Source: Belnapia arida
Lineage (GTDB): Bacteria; Pseudomonadota; Alphaproteobacteria; Acetobacterales; Acetobacteraceae
Length of the DNA: 64,000 nucleotides
Direction: 5' to 3'
NCBI RefSeq assembly: GCF_016773205.1
Contig: NZ_JAETWB010000006.1
Coordinates: forward strand, 124,001-188,000
In this document: positions 56,537-64,000 of the stretch, piece after piece
Numbering within the stretch: position 1 is the stretch's first letter
Layout: every line of letters starts with the position of its first letter
Made by a program: the position numbers and the translations under genes
The notes under the pieces: model-generated
What the model saw: only the letters and a program-made list of their open reading frames with translations
Database searches by the model: none
What the model was told of the DNA's origin: nothing

Positions 56537-57742
56537 CTACAAGCCGAGCCCCGAGAGCCAGCGCCGCAGCGGCTGCCACAGCGCCTCCTCGGCCCCCTGC
56601 CCGGCCACCATGCCGATATGGCCGGCCGCCGCCCCATGCACCAGGGCCCCCGGCAGCGCCCCGGCCAGCGCCATGGCCGAGGCCGGCGGCACGATCCGGT
56701 CGCGCGACGGAATGGCGAGGAAGCTGGGCATGGCGAGCCGTCGCGGCTCCACCGCCTCGCCGGCGATGCGCCATTCGCCCCGCGCCGGCGCATTCGCGCC
56801 GTACCATTGGCCAAGCACCTCCCGCGCCACCGGCGCGGCCAGCGCGATGCCGTCGTTCAGCCAGTCTTCCAGCGCGACGAAACGCCGGGCTCGCGGGCTC
56901 TCCGGGTCGAGCGCCGCGAAGCCGCGGTACTTCCCGGCAACGGCGAAGGGGTCCAGCGCGGCGAAGAGCGCCTGGAGCGCATCGACCGGCAGGGCGCCCG
57001 TCGCCGCCAGCAATGGCTCCAGCCCTGGCAGCAGCGCGCCGAGCGAGCGTGCCCGGCCCGCATCCTCCGCCCAGAAATCCCACGGCGTCGCCAGCAGGCC
57101 GAGCGCCCGCACCCGCTCCGGCTGGCGCTGGGCTGCGGCCATCGCCAGCAGCCCGCCCATGCAGTAGCCGATCAGCACCACCGGCCCCCCGGCCGAGGCC
57201 AGCGCCCGCTCCAGCCGCCCGGCGACGTAGTCGGTGAGGCCGAAGGGCCGCTCGATGGGGCCGGGCTCGCCCCAGTCAAGCAGCAGCACCCTGAGCCCCT
57301 GTCCCGCCAGGAAGCGGAGCATGGAGGCCTCCGGCATGAGGTCGAGGATATCCGCCCGGTTCACCAGCGAGGGCACGACGAGGACCGTCGGCCCCTCGCC
57401 GCCATAGTCGAGCAGCCGGCTGCCACCCTCGGCCCAGGGCACCGGCAGCGCCGACGCCTCCCGCCGCCATGGATGCCGGCGATAGGCGCGGATGCCGGCG
57501 AGCAACGCCGCATCCTCGCGGTCGAGGGCCTGCCAGACGGCGCGGGCGAAGGCCTCAGGCGGGTGGCCGCCGGCGGCGAGCCGGCCGGCGAGGCTCTCCA
57601 GCCCCGGCCTCGAGCGCGGCCACCCTGGCTTCAAGCTCGGCGATCCGGGCAAGGAGGCCAGCGGCAGCGCCGTCATCGCCAGCCACCGCCGCATCCCGAG
57701 CAGGCCGAGATGCAGCGGCAGCGGTCGCGGCCCCCGTCTCAC
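56537..57742 (-). CDS. Compact PhaC-like alpha/beta hydrolase
   Basis: 401 aa. The lipase-like box is GYCMGG with Cys194, the acid Asp348 is in PSRDRIV and His375 in GHIGMV, giving the Cys-Asp-His set of PHA synthases rather than a Ser hydrolase. It lacks most of the about 200-residue N-terminal region of class I synthases and is nearer class III in size. The GTG at 57742 follows a GGGGGGG run and starts the text [11 protein letters not shown]. Its first 188 bases overlap a second plausible gene in another frame. Confidence 0.82.
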   Translation of the reverse strand: MRRGPRPLPLHLGLLGMRRWLAMTALPLASLPGSPSLKPGWPRSRPGLESLAGRLAAGGHPPEAFARAVWQALDREDAALLAGIRAYRRHPWRREASALPVPWAEGGSRLLDYGGEGPTVLVVPSLVNRADILDLMPEASMLRFLAGQGLRVLLLDWGEPGPIERPFGLTDYVAGRLERALASAGGPVVLIGYCMGGLLAMAAAQRQPERVRALGLLATPWDFWAEDAGRARSLGALLPGLEPLLAATGALPVDALQALFAALDPFAVAGKYRGFAALDPESPRARRFVALEDWLNDGIALAAPVAREVLGQWYGANAPARGEWRIAGEAVEPRRLAMPSFLAIPSRDRIVPPASAMALAGALPGALVHGAAAGHIGMVAGQGAEEALWQPLRRWLSGLGL

Positions 57743-57884
57743 GCGCTGCCCCCCCAGGCCATCCGCCCAGCATCAGTCGCCACGCCGCCACCATGTCGGC
57801 ATCCGCGGCGAGCGCCGTGACCTCCTCCTGCCAAAGTCCAATCCACTCCTCCGCCAGCCGGTCGAGCCCGCCCTCTTTCGCCAT
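57555..57884 (-). CDS. Small protein with C-terminal coiled coil, possible PhaC partner
   Basis: 109 aa. The N-terminal part (LAEEWIGLWQEEVTALAAD) is amphipathic and Trp-rich. After an Ala-rich linker comes a heptad segment [18 protein letters not shown] and an Arg-rich tail. The ATG at 57884 has GGGGGTG upstream and diverges from phaR. It overlaps the PhaC-like gene by 188 bp in another frame. The layout recalls small subunits (PhaE) that pair with class III PhaC, but there is no recognised domain. Confidence 0.6.
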   Translation of the reverse strand: MAKEGGLDRLAEEWIGLWQEEVTALAADADMVAAWRLMLGGWPGGAARETGAATAAAASRPARDAAVAGDDGAAAGLLARIAELEARVAALEAGAGEPRRPARRRRPPA

Positions 57885-57994
57885 GCCGCACCCCCACGCG
57901 CGATTGTGTGCGACGCAAAAACCCGCTTCCGCGCGGGCCGTTGCGCCGTGCTACGGTGGCCGGCCTTTCACGCAAGAGCCGCATCGGAAACGTC

Positions 57995-58630
57995 ATGGCC
58001 GACAGCACCGCCCGCGCCGAACCAGCGCCCGAGCTTCCCGCCGCCCCTCCGGTAGTGGTGAAGAAATATGCCAACCGCCGCCTCTACAACACGGAGTCCT
58101 CAAGCTACGTCACCCTGGAAGACCTCGCCGGAATGGTCCGTCAGGGCCGCGACTTCGTGGTCTACGACGCCAAATCGGGCGAGGAGATCACCCGCTCCGT
58201 CCTTACCCAGATCATCGTCGAGGAGGAGTCCAAGGGCCGGAACCTGCTGCCCGAGGGCTTCCTCCGTCACCTGATCGGCTTTTACGGCGACAGCCTGCAG
58301 ACCGTGCTGCCCCGCTACCTCGACGTGGCGATGAACGGCTTCGCCCGCCAGCAGTCGCAGATGCGCCGCTCCATGGAGCAGGCGATGGGCGGCTTCATGC
58401 CCTTCCCCAGCATTGAGGAAGTCAGCAAGCAGAACATGGCGATGATGGAGCGGGCGATGAGCCTTTTCGCGCCCTTCCGCCCGACCGATGCGCCGCACGG
58501 CACCGGCCAGCCCTCGGGGCACGCTCCCGCCGGTCAAACCATTGAATCCTTGACGGCCGAGATCGAATCCCTGCGCCATCAACTGGCTGAACTGCAACGC
58601 GGCAAGACGGACTCCTCGCGCTCCGGGTGA
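57995..58630 (+). CDS. phaR: Polyhydroxyalkanoate synthesis repressor PhaR
   Basis: 211-aa DNA-binding regulator that senses PHA and represses phasin and related genes. The PHB/PHA accumulation N-terminal domain shows as VVVKKYANRRLYNTESSSYV, followed by a PHB_acc region (NLLPEGFLRHLIGFYGDSLQ) and a Gln/Met-rich segment, then a short C-terminal coil. A TGCG-A-CGCA palindrome at 57909-57917 lies in the 110-bp divergent gap and could be an operator. The weak GGAA ribosome site precedes the ATG. Confidence 0.93.
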   Translation: MADSTARAEPAPELPAAPPVVVKKYANRRLYNTESSSYVTLEDLAGMVRQGRDFVVYDAKSGEEITRSVLTQIIVEEESKGRNLLPEGFLRHLIGFYGDSLQTVLPRYLDVAMNGFARQQSQMRRSMEQAMGGFMPFPSIEEVSKQNMAMMERAMSLFAPFRPTDAPHGTGQPSGHAPAGQTIESLTAEIESLRHQLAELQRGKTDSSRSG

Positions 58631-58740
58631 ATCGGGACCGTTCTGCCTCCATCACGCGTTCGTCACGCGCTGCGGTGGAACGGGGACCATCCCACGGCAT
58701 TGCCCAAGGTGAGACAACCACGGGCTCCGAGGGATACAAT

Positions 58741-59202
58741 ATGCCAGCCAGCACCGAGACCGATACGCCGCGCCCCGCCGCCGCCAAGATGGGTCAGCGG
58801 GCCAATGCGGCGGATCGCCATGTCGGCGCCCGGATCCGGGAGAGGCGGGTGATGATGGGCCTCTCCCAGCAGCAACTCGCCCGGATGATCGGGGTTACCT
58901 ACCAGCAAGCTCACAAGTATGAGCGCGGCCTGAACCGCATCTCCGCCGGCCGCCTGTTTGAGATCGCCCAGGTGCTGAACGTTGCCGTCTCCTGGTTCTT
59001 CGAGGGGCTGGCCGATGAGAGCGAGCCGAGCGAGATCTCCCCGCGTCAGCGCATGTGCCTGGAATTGGCCCGTAATTTCGCGTTGATCGACAATGAGAAG
59101 CACCAGGAGGCGCTGAGCCAGATGGCCCGGGCCCTGGCTGCCCAGAGTTTGGCCGAGAACCCGGAGCGCGAGTTGGCCGTTGAGCCGGAGGAGCGCCACT
59201 GA
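58741..59202 (+). CDS. XRE-family helix-turn-helix regulator
   Basis: 153 aa with one HTH (about 29-85), text RIRERRVMMGLSQQQLARMI and YQQAHKYERGLNRISAGRLF. The C-terminal part is a short helical tail with acidic residues. This form is frequent in alphaproteobacteria. GAGGG seven bases before the ATG supports the start. It follows phaR by 110 bp; relation to PHA control is possible but not shown. Confidence 0.9.
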   Translation: MPASTETDTPRPAAAKMGQRANAADRHVGARIRERRVMMGLSQQQLARMIGVTYQQAHKYERGLNRISAGRLFEIAQVLNVAVSWFFEGLADESEPSEISPRQRMCLELARNFALIDNEKHQEALSQMARALAAQSLAENPERELAVEPEERH

Positions 59203-59229
59203 GGCGCCTTCTCTCCGGCTTGAGGTAGC

Positions 59230-60054
59230 TTGCTGATCGTGTCGAGGCGTCCGCCTGCCCCCCCGCTCCTGCGTCCGCAGAAGCGCAATACCTGGATGGC
59301 CCCGGCTGGCTTGGTGCTGGCCCTGGCCGGGCTGGCGGGCGGCGTCACGCTTGGCCTCGGCCTGCGGGCGCCGCCGCACCCCGCCGCACCCGTGGCGAGC
59401 CTCGCGCCGGCTCCCCAGCCAGTCCCTGCCCCGGCGGCTCCAGCCCCAGCCCCTGCCTCGGCAGCCGATGCCGCCGCCCTCCGGGCCGGGGTCGCCGCCG
59501 AGCAGGCCAGGCTCGACAGCCTGCGCCAGGCCCGCGCCTCGGCCGAAGCGGAGCTGGCAACGCTGCGTCAGAGTCGCGCATCGGCCGAGGCCGAGCTGGC
59601 GACCCTGCGTCAGGCCCGCACCGCCGCCGAGGCGGAACTTGCCACGCTCCGCCGCGACCTCGCCGCTGGCAGGCGCGAGCTGGCGGCCAACCAGCCGCCC
59701 ACGCCCCAGCCGCTCGCCCCACCACCCCGGCCACTCCGCCTGCCGGAGACGGCGGCCGCCGCGCCCGGCCAGCCGCGCGTCTATATCCATCTCCGCGCCG
59801 GCTCGGTGGCCGCCGCCAGTGCCGCGTCCGAGCTGGCACCGCAGCTCCGCGAGGCCGGTTTCGACCTCGGGGAGCCGCGCGTCGTCACCGCCACCCCCTC
59901 GCAGCGCGTCGTCCGCTACTTCCATGGCGAGGATGCCCCGGCCGCCGCCCGCCTCGCCGGCCGCCTCGGGCGCGGCTGGGCGATCCAGGATTTCCGCAAT
60001 TTCGAGCCGGCGCCGAGCACCGGGACGCTGGAGATCTGGCTACCCGACCGGTAG
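59230..60054 (+). CDS. Membrane-anchored coiled-coil protein with C-terminal LytR_C/SPOR-like domain
   Basis: 274 aa. A single membrane helix (about 23-45) is followed by a Pro/Ala linker, a coiled coil made of three 14-residue repeats (LRQARASAEAELAT and variants) and a globular C-terminus (about 183-274) starting VYIHLRAGSVAAA, which looks like the LytR_C type fold. It likely sits in the inner membrane facing the periplasm. The start is uncertain: TTG 59230 with GAGG nearby, or GTG 59239. Function unknown. Confidence 0.75.
   Translation: MLIVSRRPPAPPLLRPQKRNTWMAPAGLVLALAGLAGGVTLGLGLRAPPHPAAPVASLAPAPQPVPAPAAPAPAPASAADAAALRAGVAAEQARLDSLRQARASAEAELATLRQSRASAEAELATLRQARTAAEAELATLRRDLAAGRRELAANQPPTPQPLAPPPRPLRLPETAAAAPGQPRVYIHLRAGSVAAASAASELAPQLREAGFDLGEPRVVTATPSQRVVRYFHGEDAPAAARLAGRLGRGWAIQDFRNFEPAPSTGTLEIWLPDR
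59521..59646. repeat. Three in-frame 42-bp coding repeats
   Basis: Units 59521-59562, 59563-59604 and 59605-59646 each encode 14 residues of the coiled coil. Identity between units is high at both DNA and protein level, which indicates recent duplication and room for length variation between strains. Confidence 0.9.
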
Positions 60055-60106
60055 CGGCCCATCCTGCCGGACGCCGAGCCGCCCCGACCATCGCGCCAGG
60101 ACAGCC

Positions 60107-60817
60107 ATGAACCCCGACACCCGCCGCAAGCTCACCGAGGTCAGCACCGCGACCCTCACCACCGTGCTGTTCAAGCACGGCTTCCGGAACCTGTTCCTGC
60201 AAGGGCCGCGGCTGGTGAATCCGGCGGCGCCGCGCCTCGTCGGCCCCGCCTACACGCTGCGCTACATCCCGGCACGGGAGGATCTCGACACGCTCGACGC
60301 CTTCCTCGACCCCGGCCACCCGCAGCGCAAGGGTGTCGAGGAATGCCCGCCCGGCAGCGTCTTCGTCATCGACAGCCGCGGCGATCCGAGGGCGGCCAGT
60401 GCCGGCGGCATCCTGCTCACCCGGCTGATGACGCGCGGCGTCGCCGGTGCCGTCACCGATGGCGGCTTCCGCGACACGCCGGAGATCGCGGAGATGCCCT
60501 GGCCGGTCTACCACGCCGCGCCAAGCGCCCCGACCAACCTGATCCGCCACCACGCCGTCGACCTCAACCTGCCGATCGCCTGCGGCGAGGTGCCGGTCTA
60601 TCCCGGCGACATCATGGTGGGCGATGGCGAGGGCGTGGTCTGCATCCCCGCGCATCTGGCCGACCAGGTGGCCGACGAGGCCCATGAGCAGACGGTCGGC
60701 GAGGACTTCGTGCAGGAGCGCGTCGCCGCAGGCCACACCATCCGCGGCCTCTACCCGATGACCGACCCGAAGAACCGGGAGCTCTTCGCTGCCTGGCGGA
60801 AGAAGCGGGGGCGTTAG
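60107..60817 (+). CDS. RraA-like protein (ribonuclease activity regulator/HMG aldolase family)
   Basis: 236 aa. The family core is readable as ASAGGILLTRLMTRGVAGAVTDGGFRDTPEI in short parts, with the D-G-G-x-R-D metal/anion motif, and PVYPGDIMVGDGEGVVCIP near the end. Proteins of this fold are RNase E regulators or class II pyruvate aldolases acting on HMG/oxaloacetate; this longer form, with an N-terminal extension, more often belongs to the aldolase/demethylmenaquinone-methyltransferase-annotated group. It stands alone. Confidence 0.85.
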   Translation: MNPDTRRKLTEVSTATLTTVLFKHGFRNLFLQGPRLVNPAAPRLVGPAYTLRYIPAREDLDTLDAFLDPGHPQRKGVEECPPGSVFVIDSRGDPRAASAGGILLTRLMTRGVAGAVTDGGFRDTPEIAEMPWPVYHAAPSAPTNLIRHHAVDLNLPIACGEVPVYPGDIMVGDGEGVVCIPAHLADQVADEAHEQTVGEDFVQERVAAGHTIRGLYPMTDPKNRELFAAWRKKRGR

Positions 60818-60971
60818 AACCGTCCTGGCCTGACCGGACACCCAATCTCCAGTGGACGGGAAAGCCTCGCTCCTCCCTCCGCTGAAGATGCCGCGCGATG
60901 GGCCGGTCCTGTCGCGCAGTGCTCCGCAAGGCCTTGGCCCCGAACCTGGCGGATGCCTCCGGCCAAGCACC

Positions 60972-61001
60972 GTGCCGGCCCGGAGTTGGCCGGGCCGGTA
61001 C
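60972..61001. terminator. Strong hairpin in the gap after the RraA-like gene
   Basis: CCGGCCCGG/CCGGGCCGG, 9-bp perfect and extendable to about 12 with one wobble, loop AGTTGG. It lies in the 220-bp gap 60818-61037 between convergent genes. Otherwise this gap shows no gene I can support. Confidence 0.5.
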
Positions 61002-61037
61002 GTCATGCAGGGTGGGCAAGTGGATGGTGCGGAGGTG

Positions 61038-61448
61038 CTACAGGTACCATTGGCCGGTCGCTTCGAAATTCGCCGTCACCCGCGCGGCGAGGGCATTCCA
61101 GTCGGTGACCGAAGGCCCTTCCAGCCCGTTGTCCAGGAGCGTGAGTACCACTGAACCACGGCCGCGGGCGGATGCGGTATCGAAGCTGGAACTCAGGGCG
61201 TTGCTGCTGACGAAGGAGCCGCCGGCACCGCCGCTGCCGCCGACATCATCGACCGCCGAGCCACCGCCGCCGTCGTAGCCACCACCACCCCCACCGCCGC
61301 CAAGGTAGCCGCCGCCGCCTGCGACCACCGGCAGGTCATCCGGCCCAGCCACGAAGGAGGCGCCGCAGCCTGCTGGCCCAATGGTGGCGCGGGAGTTCGA
61401 ACCCTGGGCAGCCACGGCGATGACGAGTATCTCTTTTCGATCTGACAT
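61038..61448 (-). pseudogene. Remnant of a glycine-rich surface-type protein
   Basis: 136 codons from the ATG at 61448, with Gly runs (YLGGGGGGGGYDGGGG and similar) and the ending ARVTANFEATGQWYL. The pattern ASFV...LPVVAGGGGYLGGGG matches the tail of long glycine-rich extracellular proteins, but the N-terminal signal and body are missing and there is no ribosome site. The 215 bp on its 5' side (61449-61663) show no recognisable gene. Most likely a truncated remnant. Confidence 0.55.
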
Positions 61449-61663
61449 TGACGATGAACCGGCGGGCCTGCAGGTGACGCCTCGTGGCGCCCACGGCCCG
61501 AACTTTCCCGAGCCTTCCGTGTTCGCCCTTGCCTGCGCTGACTGCCGGAGGCACCAATGGCCTGTAGGTTCCACACTCCAACCCGGCGGGGCCCTGACCG
61601 AGCCGGCACGCCTTGAGCGGCGCGAGCTTCCCGGCCTCCCTCGCCCGCCTGCTCCCCCGCGCC

Positions 61664-62641
61664 ATGGACTGGCGCATCCCCCTCGCCCTCGCCGCCACCT
61701 ATGCGAGCTTCGGCTCCGGCCCGGCCGGGGCGCGGGCTGCGCTCGACACGCTGCCGCCGCTGCTCCTGGTCGGCATTCGCGGGTTTGTGGCGGGTGCGGT
61801 GCTGTTCCTCTGGTCGCGTGCCTCCGGCGCCCCCCGCGCCACCCGCCGCCACTGGCTGGCCGCGCTCGGGATTGGCCTGCTGATCCTTGCCTTCGGCGCC
61901 GGGGGCGGCACCTTCGGCCAGAAGACCGTGCCCTCCGGCATTGCCGGGGTGATGTCCGCCCTGCTGCCGATCGTCGCCGCCTGCCTCGGCTACCTGCTCT
62001 TCCGCGAGCGCCCGGCCCGCCGTGCCCTGATCGGCCTGGTGATCGGCGTCGCGGGCCTCGGGCTGCTGCTCCGGCCCGGGGCCGATCTCGATCTCTTCGG
62101 CGTCTCGCTGCTGGTCGCCAGCCAGTGCGCCTGGGCGCTCGGCGCGGTGCTGGCGCCGCGCGCCGGCCTACCGGACGACCCGCGCCTGGCGGCCGGGATG
62201 GAGCTGCTCTGTGGCGGCGCCGTCCTTCTGGCGGCCGCCGGCCTGATGGGGGATGTCACCGGGCTCGACTGGCACGCCGTCTCGACGCAATCCTGGCTCG
62301 GCCTCGGCTGGCTGATCCTCACCGCCGTGGTCGGCTTCACGGCCTTCGGCTTTCTCGCCGCCAATGTGACGCCCTCGGTGGCGACGACCTTCTCCTATGT
62401 GAACCCGGTGGTGGCCCTGGGGCTCGGCTGGCTGCTCTTCGCCGAACCCCTTACCTGGCAGGCGATGCTGGCCACGGCCATCGTCGTCGTCGGCGTCTGC
62501 CTGATCGTCTCCTCGAAATCGGAGACGCAGACGACGACGCGGCACCCGATGACTTCGGGCCATGGCCATCGTCGCTTCATCGTCAGCACGCCTCCGTCCG
62601 CGGAAGGCCAGGCGCCGGCCCCGACCGGCCGAGGCGGATGA
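61664..62641 (+). CDS. DMT family (EamA) transporter
   Basis: 325 aa from the ATG at 61664 (a TTG at 61613 would add 17). Ten hydrophobic helices in two EamA halves, the first with GQKTVPSGIAGVMSALLPIVAA and the second with FGFLAANVTPSVATTFSYVNPVVAL, here quoted only in part. The last about 40 residues are hydrophilic. Such proteins export amino acids or other metabolites. The gene converges on the DppC-like gene with a 26-bp gap. Confidence 0.85.
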   Translation: MDWRIPLALAATYASFGSGPAGARAALDTLPPLLLVGIRGFVAGAVLFLWSRASGAPRATRRHWLAALGIGLLILAFGAGGGTFGQKTVPSGIAGVMSALLPIVAACLGYLLFRERPARRALIGLVIGVAGLGLLLRPGADLDLFGVSLLVASQCAWALGAVLAPRAGLPDDPRLAAGMELLCGGAVLLAAAGLMGDVTGLDWHAVSTQSWLGLGWLILTAVVGFTAFGFLAANVTPSVATTFSYVNPVVALGLGWLLFAEPLTWQAMLATAIVVVGVCLIVSSKSETQTTTRHPMTSGHGHRRFIVSTPPSAEGQAPAPTGRGG

Positions 62642-62667
62642 CCGAAGCCGGGCCGTGGCCGCTGCGC

Positions 62668-63486
62668 TCAGCCCCGGCGCAGCCCGTCCGCCACCAGCGT
62701 CGCGCCGGCCACCGCGAGCAGGATGCAGAGGCCGGGCCAGACCGCCTGCATCGGCGCCGAGAAGACCATCTCCTGCGCGTTGGACAGCATGTTGCCCCAG
62801 GAGGGCGCCGGCGGCTGGATGCCGAGGCCCAGGAAGCTCAGCGTGCTCTCGGCGAGGATCGCCCCGGCGACGGCCAGGGCGGCCGCGACGCCGATGGGGC
62901 CGGCGATGTTGGGCAGCACGTGGCGGACCAGCACCCGCGCCTCGCTGGCGCCCGAGACGCGGGCGGCCGCCACATAGTCGAGCGAGAGCTGGGTCAAGGC
63001 CGCCGCCCGCGCCAGCCGCGCCGTGCCGACCCAGCCGAAGGCGACCAGGATCAGCACGATGCGGAGGATGTCGGAGGTGGCCTCGCCTCGCGGCAGGCCG
63101 AAGCGCCCGGTATCGACGGCGGCCAGCACGACGAGCAGCGGCAGCGCCGGCAGGGCCAGCAGCCCGTCCGCCAGCCGCATCAGCACGGCATCGGCCCAGC
63201 CGCCGCACCAAGCGGCGAGCAGCCCGACGGCGGTGCCGAGCCCCGTCGCGCCGATCGCCACCGCGAGGCCGACGCTGAGCGAGACGCGGGCGCCGTGCAG
63301 CAGGCGAAGCAGCAGGTCGCGGCCCAGCTCGTCGGTGCCGAGGGGATGCGCGGCGGAGGCCTCGCCGTAGCGGGCGAGCAGGTCGGGCGCGAAGGGATCG
63401 GCGCCGAGCCAGGACTGCATCCAGCCCGCTCCCGCCGCCCCGAGCCCGAGCAGGACGAGCAGCGCCAGCCCCAACGCCAGCCGCAT
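62668..63486 (-). CDS. Dipeptide/oligopeptide-type ABC transporter permease (DppC/OppC)
   Basis: 272-aa inner membrane permease with an N-terminal helix, a periplasmic part (HPLGTDELGRDLLLRLLHG) and five more helices. The ATPase-contact loop is AARVSGASEARVLVRHVLPN. The ATG shares one base with the stop of the upstream permease (TGATG). Transported compound unknown (peptides, nickel or opines in this family). Confidence 0.93.
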   Translation of the reverse strand: MRLALGLALLVLLGLGAAGAGWMQSWLGADPFAPDLLARYGEASAAHPLGTDELGRDLLLRLLHGARVSLSVGLAVAIGATGLGTAVGLLAAWCGGWADAVLMRLADGLLALPALPLLVVLAAVDTGRFGLPRGEATSDILRIVLILVAFGWVGTARLARAAALTQLSLDYVAAARVSGASEARVLVRHVLPNIAGPIGVAAALAVAGAILAESTLSFLGLGIQPPAPSWGNMLSNAQEMVFSAPMQAVWPGLCILLAVAGATLVADGLRRG

Positions 63487-64000
63487 CAGCCGGCCAGCCG
63501 CGGGTCGATGAGGCGCTGGACGATGTCGGCCGCGAGCGTCGCGAGCATCGTCACCAGCGCCGCCAGCAGCAGGGCGAGCAGCGCCAGGTTGTAGTCGTTG
63601 CCCATGATGCTGTCATAGATCAGCTTGCCCATGCCGGGGCGGGCGAAGATCGTCTCCGTCACCAGCGCGCCGGAGACGAGGCTGCCGGCATCGAGGGCGG
63701 CGACCGTCACCACCGGGATCGCGGCATTGGGGAAGGCATGGCCCCAGACCACCTGCCGCTCGGGCAGCCCCTTCATCCGTGCCGTGCGGATATAGGGCTG
63801 CGCCATCTCCTGCCGCATGGCCGCGAAGCTGTGGCGCGCATAGGCGGCGATGTTGACGAAGGCGAGGGTCGCCACCGGCAGCAGGAGGAAGCGCGCCGCC
63901 TCGGCGAGGCTGCCGCCCTCCCCCATGCCCCCCGCCGGCAGCCAGCCGAGTTCGACCGCAAAGAGGATGACGAGCAGGATGCCGAGCCAGAAGCCGGGGA
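63486..64000 (-). CDS. Dipeptide/oligopeptide-type ABC transporter permease (DppB/OppB), C-terminal part
   Basis: The frame is open to the end of the window, so about 171 C-terminal residues are seen and the start lies outside. Typical DppB text includes PGFWLGILLVILF, YIRTARMKGLPERQVVWGHAF (coupling loop, partly quoted) and GMGKLIYDSIMGNDYNL. It pairs with the DppC-like permease that follows; binding protein and ATPase genes would lie beyond the window. Confidence 0.92.
   Translation of the reverse strand, partial: PGFWLGILLVILFAVELGWLPAGGMGEGGSLAEAARFLLLPVATLAFVNIAAYARHSFAAMRQEMAQPYIRTARMKGLPERQVVWGHAFPNAAIPVVTVAALDAGSLVSGALVTETIFARPGMGKLIYDSIMGNDYNLALLALLLAALVTMLATLAADIVQRLIDPRLAG

Noticed and set aside
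60818-61037. Insertion sequence remnant after the RraA-like gene
   Set aside because: Only a hairpin is visible; no transposase motif or terminal repeats could be recognised.

Overview
This is a contiguous, very GC-rich and densely coded chromosomal segment. It has strong GGAGG-type ribosome binding sites, frequent GTG and TTG starts, and many ATGA/GTGA/TGATG gene junctions. The content suggests an alphaproteobacterium of the Rhodospirillales, most likely an Acetobacteraceae member of the Roseomonas type. That placement is inferred from gene content: dnaG-rpoD in tandem, a COQ9-family gene diverging from rpsU, a PhaR/PHA locus, a K+-independent proton pyrophosphatase and many solute-binding proteins. 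No rRNA, tRNA, CRISPR array, complete insertion sequence or prophage gene was seen.

Layout. 1-3.7 kb: end of a branched-chain amino-acid-type ABC operon (SBP, two ATPases, two permeases). 3.7-13.3 kb, minus strand: tungstate-type ABC transporter tupBCA, then glycogen genes glgP-glgC-glgA-glgX without glgB. 13.4-15.4 kb: CinA-type amidase, a two-domain VOC protein and an SDR. 15.4-21.5 kb: heavy-metal RND efflux operon in the order adaptor-pump-outer membrane protein. 21.8-27.7 kb: M20 amidohydrolase, ThDP enzyme, and an NMT1-type ABC uptake set interrupted by an AbrB-like gene. 27.7-33.4 kb: chemoreceptor, exported MetX-like protein, hppA. 33.5-34.4 kb: a cold-shock gene with three small uncharacterised genes. 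34.6-39.1 kb: dnaG-rpoD-GNAT, with a 26-bp tandem repeat at the rpoD/GNAT junction. 39.1-41 kb: iron operon (Fe-binding protein, Bfd, Bfr) behind a Fur-like site. 41-43.4 kb: HpaI aldolase, peptide deformylase-COQ9, rpsU. 43.5-52.4 kb: GST, MBL hydrolase, CMD protein, serine-glyoxylate-type aminotransferase, enolase-superfamily enzyme with an MFS exporter, ATP-grasp protein, cupin, gloB and a methyltransferase. 52.4-55.2 kb: orphan SBP and SMP-30 lactonase. 55.3-58.6 kb: PHA locus (thiolase, compact PhaC-like protein overlapping a coiled-coil ORF, PhaR). 58.7-64 kb: XRE regulator, coiled-coil envelope protein, RraA-like protein, a glycine-rich remnant, a DMT permease and the start of a DppBC-type transporter.

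Themes. Carbon and energy storage are well represented (glycogen, PHA, pyrophosphatase), as are transition-metal and iron handling and scavenging of organic substrates by ABC transporters. The most unusual points are the 26-bp repeat that tandemly copies a translation start and its Shine-Dalgarno sequence, the large overlap between two plausible genes in the PHA locus, and the cluster of tiny genes downstream of cspA. I saw no defence system or clearly novel multi-gene machine.
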